Below the pieces are notes generated by a model. The model had not been told where the DNA came from and made no database searches. It worked only from the letters and a program-made list of their open reading frames with translations. From contig JAPWKC010000004.1 in the NCBI GenBank assembly GCA_028283725.1, positions 1,178,001 through 1,242,000 on the forward strand: a stretch of 64,000 bases of DNA, written 5' to 3'. This DNA is from Neorhizobium sp. GTDB taxonomy: Bacteria; Pseudomonadota; Alphaproteobacteria; Rhizobiales; Rhizobiaceae. Each line of letters begins with the position of its first letter. Within the stretch, counting starts at the first letter, position 1. Position numbers and translations under genes: made by a program. This document shows positions 1 to 8,794 of this stretch, piece by piece.

Positions 1-786
1 TCTCCTTTCGACGTTCTTGCGGCGTGGCTCTCAGGATATTCCGGATATTCCGCCGGGCAGATCGGCTTCGTCACGGTGGCCGCGCTCATCGCCGGGCTTG
101 CGCGCGGATTTTCGGGTTTTGGCGGCGCGCTGATCTTCATCCCGCTGGCAGGGTCTGCGGTCGGCCCGAAGGCGGCCTCGGCACTGCTTCTGGTTGTCGA
201 CGGGGTCATGACGCTCGGCATGCTGCCGGACGGGTTCCGGCGGGCGAACCGGCGCGAGGTTCTGACCATGCTCTGCGGCGCGTTTTTCGGCGTGCCGGCC
301 GGCACGGCCCTTCTTGCGCTCATTGCGCCGGTCACGCTGCGGTGGATCATCTCGATCGTGGTGTTGGGGCTCCTCGCCTTCCTGATCAGCGGCTGGCGCT
401 ATCACGGCAAACCGAAAACCTATCTGACGGTCGGCGTCGGTGCGCTTGCAGGACTTTTCGGCGGCGCGGCGCAGATGTCGGGGCCGCCGATCGTCGCCTA
501 TTGGCTCGGCGGCGCCATTGCGCCCCTGTCGGTCCGTGCCAATCTCGTCCTCTATTTCGCGCTCTCGACCGTGCTGTCGGCCATCTCCTATCTCGCCGGC
601 GGCATATTGACGGTCGCTGTTTTGAAGATCGCAGTCATCGTCGGCCCCGCCTACGGCATCGGTCTTTATTTCGGCTCGCGACTGTTCGGCGTTGCCAGCG
701 ATACGACCTTCCGCCGCCTCTGTTTTACGCTGATCGGCATGGCGGCACTTCTCGGTCTGCCGCTGTTCGATGCGGTTCTGCCGTAA
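1..786 (+). CDS. TSUP (TauE/SafE) family membrane transporter, 5' end missing
   Basis: The reading frame is open from the first base and ends at TAA 784-786, so about 261 C-terminal residues are visible and the start lies outside the window. The protein is strongly hydrophobic with some six to eight membrane spans and glycine-rich turns (GFSGFGGALIF near the start, GGAAQMSGPP in the middle), the repeated pattern of TauE/SafE-type permeases, which export sulfite, sulfoacetate or related anions. The substrate cannot be told from sequence. The GTG at 76 is internal, because the hydrophobic region already begins upstream of it. Confidence 0.8.
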   Translation, partial: SPFDVLAAWLSGYSGYSAGQIGFVTVAALIAGLARGFSGFGGALIFIPLAGSAVGPKAASALLLVVDGVMTLGMLPDGFRRANRREVLTMLCGAFFGVPAGTALLALIAPVTLRWIISIVVLGLLAFLISGWRYHGKPKTYLTVGVGALAGLFGGAAQMSGPPIVAYWLGGAIAPLSVRANLVLYFALSTVLSAISYLAGGILTVAVLKIAVIVGPAYGIGLYFGSRLFGVASDTTFRRLCFTLIGMAALLGLPLFDAVLP

Positions 787-878
787 ATGTCGCAGGAAAT
801 CGCAAGTTCATCTTCAGCAAGACTTAAGACCTCGGCCGATACTGTCTCTGCAACTTGAAGTATAGGGACGCGATCGTT

Positions 879-1940
879 ATGGGGAATACGAAAGCGAAGC
901 TTCTGGCACTCTGGCGCCGCGATATCCGTCGCAAGGCCGTGGCCGGAGGGCTTGATATGGCCGCAGCCTTGGCGCGCGCAGGGTTGATGGCGAATGCGCG
1001 CGGCCGGGGTGCGCTCTTCACCCTTCACCATGTTCGTCCAAAACAGGTCCAGCGGCTTGAGCCGAACGCACATCTGGAAGTCACGCCCGAGTTTCTCGAT
1101 GCGGCGATCGAGCGGCTGAAGAGCGAAGGCTATGACTTCATTCCACTGAGCGACGTGCCGAAGCGCATGGCATCGCCCAGCAGACAGCCGTTCGCGGCCT
1201 TCACGCTCGATGACGGCTACCGCAACAACCAGCAATATGCGCTGCCGGTCTTTGCCCGTCACGACGTGCCGTTCACCGTGTTCATCGCTCCAGGCTTTGC
1301 AGAGCGTACGCATTCGCTCTGGTGGGAAACGCTCGCCATCCTGCTGGCACAGGAAAAGGAGATCGTCTTCGATTTCGGTCACGGGCTCGAAATGATGGAT
1401 CTCACTTCGGAAGCCCGCAAGTTCGATGCATTCGACCGGTTCGCCGGACATGTCCGCAGCCATGATGAAACGAGGGCCGTCGCTGCCATCGACGCGCTGT
1501 CGCGCGAACGCGGTATCGATCCTTTGAAGATCACTGCGGACCTGACCATGGACCGGCAAGAACTGGCGCTTTTCGCCGCCCATCCGCTCGTGTCACTCGG
1601 TGCCCATACGATGAGCCACCGCGCCGTCGGGCGCCTCAGCGCCGAAGCGGCGGCGGCCGAAATGAAGCAATCGGCAGAATGGCTGGAAGATCTGACAGGA
1701 CAACGACCACGCACGATCGCCTATCCTTACGGCGACCGCGCGTCCGTTACCGAGCGGGACTATCAGATCGCACTCAAGCTCGGCTTCAAGGTGGCCGTTA
1801 CCACTCAACCGGGAACGCTTGCCGACAGACTGGTCGACCGGCTGACGGGACTGCCGCGGATCTCGCTCAACGGCTTCTATCAGCAACCGCGCTATGTCTC
1901 GGCACTCGCCTCCGGCATTCCGTTCGCCATGTCGCGGTAA
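879..1940 (+). CDS. Polysaccharide deacetylase family protein (NodB-type fold)
   Basis: 353 residues from ATG 879, chosen over the upstream TTG 855 because an AGGGAC ribosome site precedes it by about 9 nt. The NodB homology motifs are present in order: TLDDGYRN near residue 110 (catalytic base and metal Asp), HTMSH near 243-247 (metal His) and AYPYGD near 281-285. This predicts a metal-dependent carbohydrate N- or O-deacetylase. The FTLHHVRP stretch near residue 47 is common in the long form of this family acting on surface polysaccharide. No signal peptide is obvious. The substrate is unknown; the nearby UDP-glucose dehydrogenase is also surface-sugar related, but nothing ties the two directly. 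Confidence 0.85.
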   Translation: MGNTKAKLLALWRRDIRRKAVAGGLDMAAALARAGLMANARGRGALFTLHHVRPKQVQRLEPNAHLEVTPEFLDAAIERLKSEGYDFIPLSDVPKRMASPSRQPFAAFTLDDGYRNNQQYALPVFARHDVPFTVFIAPGFAERTHSLWWETLAILLAQEKEIVFDFGHGLEMMDLTSEARKFDAFDRFAGHVRSHDETRAVAAIDALSRERGIDPLKITADLTMDRQELALFAAHPLVSLGAHTMSHRAVGRLSAEAAAAEMKQSAEWLEDLTGQRPRTIAYPYGDRASVTERDYQIALKLGFKVAVTTQPGTLADRLVDRLTGLPRISLNGFYQQPRYVSALASGIPFAMSR

Positions 1941-2004
1941 GGGGCCGCCTTCATGGCGGCCGCTCTTCTCTCTCTATCTCTCTCAAGCATCCATATTCCT
2001 ATTC

Positions 2005-2625
2005 CTACGGATACATGCGGACCTTTTCCCAAGGGCCATCCGGCTCGGCGCGGCGGAATTCCATGCGGTCGTGCAGACGGAACTGGCGGTCGTGCCAGAA
2101 TTCGATCGAAACCGGCTTGATGCGGAAGCCCGACCAGTAGGGCGGGCGCGGAATATCGCCGATCGCATAGCGTGCCGTGTATTCGGCAACCGCCTTTTCC
2201 AGCGCGAATCGGCCCTCGAGCGGGCGAGATTGCTTCGAAGCCCAGGCGCCGATGCGGCTGCCGCGGGCGCGCGATGCATAATAAACGTCGGCTTCCTCAT
2301 CGGAAACGACTTCTACCTCACCGCGCAAACGGACCTGTCGGCGCAAGGACTTCCAGTGGAAGCACATGGCGGCCTTCTTCTGGCCGAGGATCTCGCGGCC
2401 CTTCTGGCTTTCGAAGTTCGTGTAGAAGACGAACCCCTTGGGATCGTAGCCCTTCAGCAGCACCATGCGGACATTCGGCAGGCCGTGCTCATCGACCGTG
2501 GCCAGCGCCACGGCGTTCGGATCATTGACCTCGCTCTTTTCAGCATCGCTCAACCATGAGCCGAAAAGCGCATAGGGTTCGGTCTCTTCGGTAAAGTCAC
2601 CAGTTGTTAACCCGCTTGCAGACAT
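2005..2625 (-). CDS. pdxH: Pyridoxamine 5'-phosphate oxidase
   Basis: 206 residues, close to the 218 of E. coli PdxH. It oxidises pyridoxamine or pyridoxine 5'-phosphate to pyridoxal 5'-phosphate using FMN and oxygen, the last step of vitamin B6 synthesis and salvage. Family segments visible are [12 protein letters not shown] and [13 protein letters not shown] (FMN and phosphate contacts), the [12 protein letters not shown] strand and the C-terminal [17 protein letters not shown]. Transcription is divergent from the lipoprotein gene at 2687 with only 61 nt between the starts, so the two promoters must share or overlap sequence. Confidence 0.95.
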   Translation of the reverse strand: MSASGLTTGDFTEETEPYALFGSWLSDAEKSEVNDPNAVALATVDEHGLPNVRMVLLKGYDPKGFVFYTNFESQKGREILGQKKAAMCFHWKSLRRQVRLRGEVEVVSDEEADVYYASRARGSRIGAWASKQSRPLEGRFALEKAVAEYTARYAIGDIPRPPYWSGFRIKPVSIEFWHDRQFRLHDRMEFRRAEPDGPWEKVRMYP

Positions 2626-2686
2626 ATTGACTTAAATGCTCCCAGTCTGATGAGAATGCCCGCGACCCAAGCCCGGACAGGACAAG

Positions 2687-3142
2687 GTGGAAGTGATAGC
2701 AAAGTCGAAGAGCCATACAAAGGGCCGATGCGTCCGCCACCTCGCAGGAGTTTCACTTCTTGTTGCAGGATTGTGCCTTGGCGGCTGTACCAGCAGCATG
2801 GATCTCTTCGGCAGCGCGCCGAAAGTCGACCGCACGCTGACCGGCACGATACCGAACAAGCCGCAGCCATCCAGCGAAACGGTGTCCGACGAGGCGACCG
2901 TGCGCAATGCGGTGACCTCGGCCGACCTTTCCAAGACACCCACGCACACGGTGCCCTGGGCCAATACCACGACCGGCAGCGCCGGTGTCGTTTCCGCCAT
3001 TCGGGAAGACCGCAGCCAGGGCTATCTCTGCCGCGCCTTTACCACGACGAAGCATTCCTTCGAAGGCATCGCGATGTTTTCGGGCCAGGCCTGCCAGACC
3101 GGCACCGGCGACTGGATGCTGACCGCCTTCGACCGGCAATAA
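2687..3142 (+). CDS. Small outer-membrane-type lipoprotein (RT0821/Lpp0805-like surface protein)
   Basis: 151 residues from GTG 2687; a second GTG at 2693 has better spacing to the upstream AAGG and may be the true start. A basic N-terminus and hydrophobic segment end in a lipobox (GLCLGGC, Cys34), so a lipidated envelope protein is expected. The mature part is polar, with two further cysteines near the C-terminus (YLCRAF and GQACQTG) that could form a disulfide. The C-terminal pattern resembles the small surface proteins labelled RT0821/Lpp0805 in alphaproteobacteria, whose function is not established. It is divergent from pdxH. Confidence 0.7.
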   Translation: MEVIAKSKSHTKGRCVRHLAGVSLLVAGLCLGGCTSSMDLFGSAPKVDRTLTGTIPNKPQPSSETVSDEATVRNAVTSADLSKTPTHTVPWANTTTGSAGVVSAIREDRSQGYLCRAFTTTKHSFEGIAMFSGQACQTGTGDWMLTAFDRQ

Positions 3143-3444
3143 CGACGCCCTCTCCTTCATCGCGATTGTTCACAGAACCTGCGTCGCGTGCGCTCAAAGC
3201 ACGATTGCGTCTGTGTATCGCCGGCGATGCCGCAACCCGGTTTACCATTGGTTAACCCTGAATTGTGGCAGATGCCGGCGCGTAACCACTGATTCAGGAG
3301 TTGCGGCCTAGATTTTACCCTGAGTTTCCGGTCATTTGCCGCGCCATGAGGAACCGGCGGATGGTCGTTGTCGTTGTTTGAGACGGGGGTCCAAGGATTA
3401 AGCGGGGACCCACCGCGAGCACAGAGCGTAACCGGTGGTCCCAC
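3143..3444. other. Intergenic leader region upstream of the J-domain gene
   Basis: 302 nt without a convincing gene. The last 60 nt hold two overlapping inverted repeats directly before the ATG at 3445 (separate entry). The rest contains no terminator or recognisable operator that I can support. Confidence 0.5.
3387..3442 (+). promoter_or_regulatory. Two mutually exclusive hairpins in the J-domain mRNA leader
   Basis: Hairpin A pairs GGGTCC (3387-3392) with GGACCC (3406-3411) and encloses AAGGATTAAGC. Hairpin B pairs GGGACCCACCG (3405-3415) with CGGTGGTCCC (3433-3442), ten pairs with one bulged C, ending 2 nt before the start codon at 3445. The two share 3406-3411, so only one can form at a time. 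Hairpin B would cover the ribosome landing zone. The pairing is seen directly; a regulatory role is inferred. Confidence 0.45.
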
Positions 3445-4707
3445 ATGCGTGATCCCTATTCCATTCTCGGCGTCAAGCGCGGTGCGGACGCGACCGAAAT
3501 CAAGGCCGCCTGGCGTTCAAAGGCCAAGAGCGTCCATCCCGACCACAATCAGGGCGATCCGAACGCCTCGAACCTGTTTGCCGAGATGGGCGAGGCCTAC
3601 GAGCTCCTCAAGGATCCCGAGCGCCGCAAGCGCTATGACCGGGCGTCCGACATGCATCAGACGATCATGCAGCAGCGCGAGGCGGCCGTACGGGCCAAGC
3701 AGGCCCGCGCCAATGCAGAAAAGGTGATGGAAGAGCTCGCCCGTGCGAAAGCCCAGCAGGCTCAAGCTCAGGCTCACTCGCAGGCGGGTTCCCAGCCGAA
3801 TTCCCAAGCGAACTCCCAGGCTCAGCCTCAAGGCCATTCGCAAAACCAGGCTCAGGGCCAGCAGGGCAAGGCCAAGTCCGGGTCTGCCGGTGCGCGTGGA
3901 TCCGAGAGCCCCGAGGATATGGTCGAGCGGATCTTCGGCGTATCGCCCGAGGCCGGTGCATCTGGCGACGGTGGCAAGCCCTCGGCAGATCAGGCCGATG
4001 CTTCGGGCGGGCGGACAACGGGCAGTGTGCCGGGTTCCACGGGATCCGCCACGTCCAGCGCCAATACGGCTCATGGCTATCAGGACGGCGCGGCCGAAAA
4101 GGCCGAGGCGCCTGCAGAAAGCGTTCCGCTGCCGGTAATGGCCGTCGATCTGATCACGGCCTTGGTGCGCCGCATCCGCGGCACCCATCCCGTGCCGGAA
4201 AAGGCGCCGGACCTTTCCGTCGAGGCAAGCGTCACGATCGAGGATTTAATTCAGCGCCGCAGCGTCAGCGTCAATCTGCCGGAAGAGCGCGAGATCCGCG
4301 TGACGCCGGAGCGCGGCATGACCGACGGGCACGTGATGCGGCTGAAGGGCCAGGGCCTGAAGCTGCCCGGCATGAAGCAGGGCGACATTCTCGTCACGCT
4401 TCGCGCGGCAAAGGACACGCGCTTCCGCATCGAGGGATACGATATCCACACCATTTTGCCGATCACGCTGGAAGACGCCGTTCTTGGCGCCGATAGCGAA
4501 GTGGAGACGCCGGACGGCAAGCGGACTCTCACCGTGGCGCCTTGGTCCGGTTCCGATCAGGTGATCCGGCTCGAAGGTCTCGGCCTGCCCGACGACAACG
4601 GAACGAGAGGCGATCTCGTCGCCGAAATCCGTATCGTCTTGTGGGACAAGCCGGATCCCAAGGTCACGGACCTGATGCGGCATATGCGCCACGGTCTTTA
4701 CCTGTAA
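3445..4707 (+). CDS. J-domain co-chaperone, zinc-finger-less (CbpA/DnaJ type II-like)
   Basis: 420 residues. The N-terminal J domain carries the HPD triad at residues 31-33 that stimulates DnaK ATPase. It is followed by a charged helix and a Gln/Ser/Ala-rich linker (about 105-150), then an acidic, glycine-rich stretch. The C-terminal substrate-binding domains (about 250-420) contain VTIEDLIQRRSVSVNLPEE and GDILVTLRAAKDTRFRIEGYD, as in the DnaJ C-terminal region. The four CxxCxGxG zinc repeats of true DnaJ are absent, so this is not DnaJ itself. The linker is unusual in composition and length. It is followed after 211 nt by fabI. No strong Shine-Dalgarno precedes the ATG; the leader is structured instead. 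Confidence 0.88.
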   Translation: MRDPYSILGVKRGADATEIKAAWRSKAKSVHPDHNQGDPNASNLFAEMGEAYELLKDPERRKRYDRASDMHQTIMQQREAAVRAKQARANAEKVMEELARAKAQQAQAQAHSQAGSQPNSQANSQAQPQGHSQNQAQGQQGKAKSGSAGARGSESPEDMVERIFGVSPEAGASGDGGKPSADQADASGGRTTGSVPGSTGSATSSANTAHGYQDGAAEKAEAPAESVPLPVMAVDLITALVRRIRGTHPVPEKAPDLSVEASVTIEDLIQRRSVSVNLPEEREIRVTPERGMTDGHVMRLKGQGLKLPGMKQGDILVTLRAAKDTRFRIEGYDIHTILPITLEDAVLGADSEVETPDGKRTLTVAPWSGSDQVIRLEGLGLPDDNGTRGDLVAEIRIVLWDKPDPKVTDLMRHMRHGLYL

Positions 4708-4918
4708 CGACACGTGAGAAGGCCGGCCTGCGGGTCGGCCGCCGATGGCAAAGCCGTGTTTCCACCGATTGTGACAGGTTTGCGTCGCATCCGGCGCTTA
4801 GACACGCCCTGCGCACCCATTGTTACGGTGCCACACACGAGATGATCCACGCCAGCTTGAACAGCCGGGCGCGCTATGCCATAGGCAACCTTCATTGTAA
4901 GGTCTCAGGGGACATAGT

Positions 4919-5737
4919 ATGGTTCAGGCTTCCGGGCTCATGGCAGGCAAACGTGGCATCATTTTCGGTGTTGCCAACAACCGTTCCATCGCATGGGGCA
5001 TTGCCAAGGCCATTCACGAGCATGGCGGCGAGCTCGCTTTTACGTGGCAGGGCGATGCGCTGAAGAAGCGCGTCGAGCCGCTGGCAGCTGAGCTTAACGC
5101 GTTCATGGCCGGGCACTGTGACGTGTCGGACGAATCGACGATCGACGCCGTTTTCGAAAATGTCGAAAAGCATTGGGGCAAGATCGACTTCATCGTTCAC
5201 GCCATCGGCTTTTCCGACAAGGACGAGTTGACCGGCCGTTATGTCGACACCTCGGCCGACAACTTCGCCAAGACGATGCAGATCTCGGTCTTCTCCTTCA
5301 CATCGATCGCACGCCGCGCCGAGAAGCTGATGACCGATGGCGGCTCGATGCTGACGCTCACCTATTATGGTGCGGAAAAGGTCATGCCGAACTACAACGT
5401 CATGGGCGTTGCGAAGGCGGCTCTGGAAGCCAGCGTCAAGTATCTCGCCGTCGATCTCGGCCCGAAGAACATTCGCGTCAACGCGATTTCGGCCGGCCCG
5501 ATCAAGACGCTTGCTGCATCCGGCATCGGCGACTTCCGCTACATCCTGAAATGGAACGAGTATAACGCACCGCTGCGCCGTACCGTGACGATCGAGGAAG
5601 TGGGCGATGTCGGCCTGTACATGCTGTCGGATCTGGCGCGCTCGGTGACCGGCGAAACGCATCATGCCGATAGCGGCTACCATGTCATCGGCATGAAGGC
5701 CGTGGACGCTCCGGATATTTCCGTCATCAAGGACTGA
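4919..5737 (+). CDS. fabI: Enoyl-[acyl-carrier-protein] reductase (NADH)
   Basis: 272 residues, short-chain dehydrogenase fold. It reduces the enoyl-ACP double bond in the final step of each fatty-acid elongation cycle. The cofactor loop GVANNRSIAWGIA is at 17-29 and the FabI-type catalytic pair is Tyr159-x6-Lys166 in YNVMGVAK. The NAISAGPIKTLAASGI segment and the C-terminal TGETHHADSGYHVIGM are typical of FabI, the triclosan target. Rhizobia often carry two FabI homologues; which one this is cannot be decided here. It is followed by the phosphatase gene after a 28 nt gap, so the two may be co-transcribed. Confidence 0.95.
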   Translation: MVQASGLMAGKRGIIFGVANNRSIAWGIAKAIHEHGGELAFTWQGDALKKRVEPLAAELNAFMAGHCDVSDESTIDAVFENVEKHWGKIDFIVHAIGFSDKDELTGRYVDTSADNFAKTMQISVFSFTSIARRAEKLMTDGGSMLTLTYYGAEKVMPNYNVMGVAKAALEASVKYLAVDLGPKNIRVNAISAGPIKTLAASGIGDFRYILKWNEYNAPLRRTVTIEEVGDVGLYMLSDLARSVTGETHHADSGYHVIGMKAVDAPDISVIKD

Positions 5738-5765
5738 TCCGGCAACGGAAACAGGGCGAGGCGCA

Positions 5766-6353
5766 GTGCTTCTTTACGTTATCAGGCATGGTCAGACCGA
5801 CTGGAACGCCGAAGGCAGGCTGCAGGGACAGACGGATATTCCGCTGAACGACTTCGGCCGCGCCCAGGCGACCGGCAACGGCGAAAAGCTTGCCGGTCTG
5901 ATCGATGATTGGGCCGGCTTCCACTTCGTGGCAAGCCCGCTCGGGCGCACCCGCGAGACGATGGAACGCATCCGGACCGCGATGGGGCTTGCCCCCCTCG
6001 CCTACTCCACCGACGAGCGACTGAAGGAACTGTCGTTCGGCGATTGGGAAGGCCAGACGCTGAAGGAAGTGAAAGCCAAGCAGCCCGAGCGGCTGAAGGC
6101 ACGCTCCGAAGGCAAATGGGGTTTCATCCCGCCCGGCAGTTTCGCCGAAAGCTACGAGATCCTCTCCTGGCGCGTCGGCGCATGGCTGAAGACCGTCGAC
6201 AGGCCGACCATCTGCGTGTGCCATGGCGGCGTCATCCGCTCGTTGTTCCGCATCGTCGGCGACGTGGCGGAGGAGGAGGCCGCGACGATGGGCATTCCCC
6301 AGGATGTCGTCCTGCGCGTGGATCAGGCAAACAGCCGGCTTGATTGGATCTGA
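5766..6353 (+). CDS. Histidine phosphatase family protein (phosphoglycerate mutase-like)
   Basis: 195 residues from GTG 5766, preceded by a purine-rich GGGCGAGG. The phosphohistidine loop RHGQTDWN is at residues 7-14, the acid residue lies in LKELSFGDWEGQ, and the second catalytic His is in CHGGVIRS. This is the short cofactor-dependent branch that includes broad-specificity phosphatases and CobC, so a phosphatase is more likely than a glycolytic mutase. Its position 28 nt after fabI suggests shared transcription, but no link to fatty-acid synthesis follows from that. Confidence 0.85.
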   Translation: MLLYVIRHGQTDWNAEGRLQGQTDIPLNDFGRAQATGNGEKLAGLIDDWAGFHFVASPLGRTRETMERIRTAMGLAPLAYSTDERLKELSFGDWEGQTLKEVKAKQPERLKARSEGKWGFIPPGSFAESYEILSWRVGAWLKTVDRPTICVCHGGVIRSLFRIVGDVAEEEAATMGIPQDVVLRVDQANSRLDWI

Positions 6354-6401
6354 TGCGGCAAGCCTTGCTAAGCCTCCCGACCCGTTCCAACAATCCGCAA
6401 T

Positions 6402-6435
6402 AGAAAAAGGGCCGCGGCTTTCGCCGGCGGCCCTT
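6402..6435 (-). terminator. Intrinsic terminator of ugd
   Basis: AAGGGCCGC (6407-6415) pairs perfectly with GCGGCCCTT (6427-6435), with an inner GGC-TTTC-GCC hairpin. On the minus strand the stem is followed by TTTTT (complement of 6404-6408), fitting termination after ugd, which ends at 6465. It may also stop the plus-strand phosphatase transcript, though with a weaker T run. Confidence 0.75.
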
Positions 6436-6464
6436 ATGTTCTTGTGAGAGTGGGCAGACGCCGA

Positions 6465-7772
6465 TTACTCTAGCACCTTGCCAATGCAATGGTAGGCAAA
6501 GCCGTGGCCGACGACCTCATGCGGCCGGTAGATGTTGCGCAGATCGACCAGCACGGCGGAATTCATGACCGATTTCAGGCGATCGAAATCAAGCGCGCGG
6601 AACTCGTTCCACTCCGTCACGATCACCGCAACATCAGCGCCCTCCGCGGCCTTATAGGGGCCGGAGGCGAATTCGATATCCATCATCTGGCGTGCATTTG
6701 CCATGCCTTCCGGATCATAGCCGGCAACGATCGCGCCGGCATCCTGCAAGGTCTGGACAACGGCGATCGCCGGGCTGTCACGCATGTCGTCCGTGTTCGG
6801 CTTGAACGTGAGGCCGAGAACGGCAATCTTCTTGCCGCGCACATCGCCGCCGGCCGCCGCGATGACCTTGCGGCCCATGGCACGCTTGCGGTTGTCGTTG
6901 ATGGCGATCGTCGTCTCGATCAGGCGTACAGGGCTTTCGTAGTCCTGTGCGGTCTTGGCCAGCGCCAGCGTATCCTTGGGGAAGCAGGAGCCGCCATAAC
7001 CGGGGCCCGCATGCAGAAATTTCGAGCCGATTCGGCCATCGAGACCGATGCCGCGCGAGACATCCTGAATGTCGGCGCCGACACGCTCGCACAGATCCGC
7101 CATCTCGTTGATGAAGGTGATCTTCAGCGCCAGGAAGGCGTTGGCGGCGTATTTGATCAGCTCCGACGTCCGACGCGAGGTGAAGAGAAGCGGCGACTGG
7201 TTGAGATAGAGCGGGCGATAGGCTTCCGTCATGACCTCGCGGGCGCGATCGTCCGACAGGCCGACGACGATGCGGTCAGGGCGTTTGAAGTCGTCGATCG
7301 CAGCACCTTCGCGCAGGAATTCCGGGTTGGAAACGACAGCCACGTCCGCATCGGGGTTGGTTTCCCTGATGATACGCTCGACCTCGTCGCCCGTTCCCAC
7401 CGGCACGGTGGACTTGGTGACGACAACCGTGAACCCCTTCACGGCCGCCGCAACCTCGCGCGCGGCCGCATAGACATAACCGAGGTCCGCGTGACCATCG
7501 CCGCGACGCGACGGCGTGCCGACGGCGATGAAGACGACGTCCGCATCCGCCACCGGAGCGGCAAGCTCCGTCGTGAAGGACAGGCGGCCGGACTTGACGT
7601 TGCTTTCCACCAGACGGTCGAGGCCCGGCTCGAAGATCGGAATGACGCCGTTCTTCAGGGCAACGATCTTTTCTTCGGCCTTATCGACGCAGACGACATC
7701 GTGCCCGAAGTCGGCAAAGCATGCACCGGAAACAAGGCCCACATAACCGGAGCCGACAATGACTATTTTCAT
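6465..7772 (-). CDS. ugd: UDP-glucose 6-dehydrogenase
   Basis: 435 residues. It oxidises UDP-glucose to UDP-glucuronate with two NAD+, supplying uronic acid for capsular or exopolysaccharide and LPS; the rhizobial homologue is called rkpK. The Rossmann motif GSGYVG is at residues 7-12, STVPVGTG at 121-128, and the catalytic Cys263 sits in GYGGSCFPKDT. The C-terminal UDP-binding part has VLGLTFKPNTDDMRDSP. All key residues are intact and the length is normal. It is a single-gene unit with its own terminator and a 264 nt upstream gap in which I see no clear motif. Confidence 0.95.
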   Translation of the reverse strand: MKIVIVGSGYVGLVSGACFADFGHDVVCVDKAEEKIVALKNGVIPIFEPGLDRLVESNVKSGRLSFTTELAAPVADADVVFIAVGTPSRRGDGHADLGYVYAAAREVAAAVKGFTVVVTKSTVPVGTGDEVERIIRETNPDADVAVVSNPEFLREGAAIDDFKRPDRIVVGLSDDRAREVMTEAYRPLYLNQSPLLFTSRRTSELIKYAANAFLALKITFINEMADLCERVGADIQDVSRGIGLDGRIGSKFLHAGPGYGGSCFPKDTLALAKTAQDYESPVRLIETTIAINDNRKRAMGRKVIAAAGGDVRGKKIAVLGLTFKPNTDDMRDSPAIAVVQTLQDAGAIVAGYDPEGMANARQMMDIEFASGPYKAAEGADVAVIVTEWNEFRALDFDRLKSVMNSAVLVDLRNIYRPHEVVGHGFAYHCIGKVLE

Positions 7773-8036
7773 GAAATCTCTCTCTGCGTCTTCCGAGAAT
7801 TGACAATCTCTTAAACAAATCGCTTCGACCTGCCAATGCGGCGCAATCGACGATCCGGTGGACTATGTCGCGACTAAATGGGCCGCCGATGGATTACAGC
7901 CCATAATTGCGATAGTTCGTCACATTTTCAAGACATTATGTCGGAAGGATAACAGCGGAGCGACAAAAACGCGCCTCAGACCACATGGTGGCTTCATAAC
8001 CGGGCACGGCGCGACGGCAAACACCTGCCCTACGCC

Positions 8037-8300
8037 TCAAGCGTTGACGATCTCCAGATCGTCAACCACCCGGTTGCCGTCGACGACGGTGTAGAAGACC
8101 AGAACCTTGACGCCTGCCTTCAATCCCTCGACGTCGAATTCTTCGGGCAGCTTGTAGACCTTGCCGTCATCGAGGACCAGGCTGAGGCCCTTGAAGTCGA
8201 CAGTCTTGATCGTTGCCTCGACGTCCACGCTCTGAGCCCAGCTGTTGAGCGGAGAGAGGATGCTGGCGGTCGCAAGCAACGCAGCAATGAGGATACGCAT
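8037..8300 (-). CDS. DUF1344 family small periplasmic protein
   Basis: 87 residues when started at ATG 8300, which has AAGGGC about 8 nt upstream; the frame is open further upstream but that part lacks family character. A signal peptide (MRILIAALLATASILS...SWAQS) precedes a roughly 65-residue domain with the VEATIKTVDFKGLSLVLDDG pattern of DUF1344, a small secreted family common in rhizobia. Function is unknown; the fold is probably a small beta-barrel. It is divergent from aroC. Confidence 0.8.
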   Translation of the reverse strand: MRILIAALLATASILSPLNSWAQSVDVEATIKTVDFKGLSLVLDDGKVYKLPEEFDVEGLKAGVKVLVFYTVVDGNRVVDDLEIVNA

Positions 8301-8794
8301 GATCTGTGCCCTTGAAGGTCGGTAGTGTGCTGTTTCGATGCATAAAGATAGCCTTCTGATTGTGGCGAAATTCGCCCGCGACCAAGGCATTTTCGGTAAA
8401 AGCAACAGCTTGAATATTAACCATTTTCGCCCCTGAAACGCAGGGCGGACGCCCTATGGAGCGGCCAGTTCGTCGCGCATCGGAATATTTTTCCACTCCC
8501 ACCGCCGCTTTTCCCGGCAAAACCGGGGCATGGGCCATATCGGAACATCACTTTTGCGCCACATTGCTTAACGCCCATCCGGGCATCGGCGAACCGTTCG
8601 TTCCGCCATCCCCTCTACCCGCCGAACCGGGCGCGTTTTGCAACCGACACGGCATGATGCGCGATCGTGACCGCAGCGTTCACCGCGGGACGCTCCCTGC
8701 GCTGCAAGAAAGGCTTGTGACGGGCCTGCCTTTTCCATATGACAAGCCGGTCAGAAAGTGGCGGGCATCAGCCGCCGAAGCCGGTCAGAACTTC
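8301..8794. other. Intergenic region between DUF1344 and aroC
   Basis: 494 nt. The aroC reading frame is open back to 8456, but the upstream part has no AroC similarity and a composition unlike protein. A possible sigma-70 promoter is TTGTGA (8715-8720), 17 nt, TATGAC (8738-8743), about 50 nt before the aroC ATG. No riboswitch or other RNA structure is recognised. Confidence 0.4.

Noticed and set aside
6489-7814. A 441-codon open frame opposite ugd, and similar long antisense frames opposite tex, dxs, glyS and aroA.
   Set aside because: They mirror the codon bias of the real genes on the other strand and show no protein family features.
7858-8094. A 78-codon plus-strand frame in the ugd-DUF1344 gap.
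   Set aside because: It overlaps the DUF1344 gene antisense, has no ribosome site and no recognisable sequence pattern.
8456-8794. A 113-codon in-frame extension upstream of aroC.
   Set aside because: The conserved chorismate synthase N-terminus begins at ATG 8795; the extension has no family similarity and is simply free of stops in high-GC DNA.
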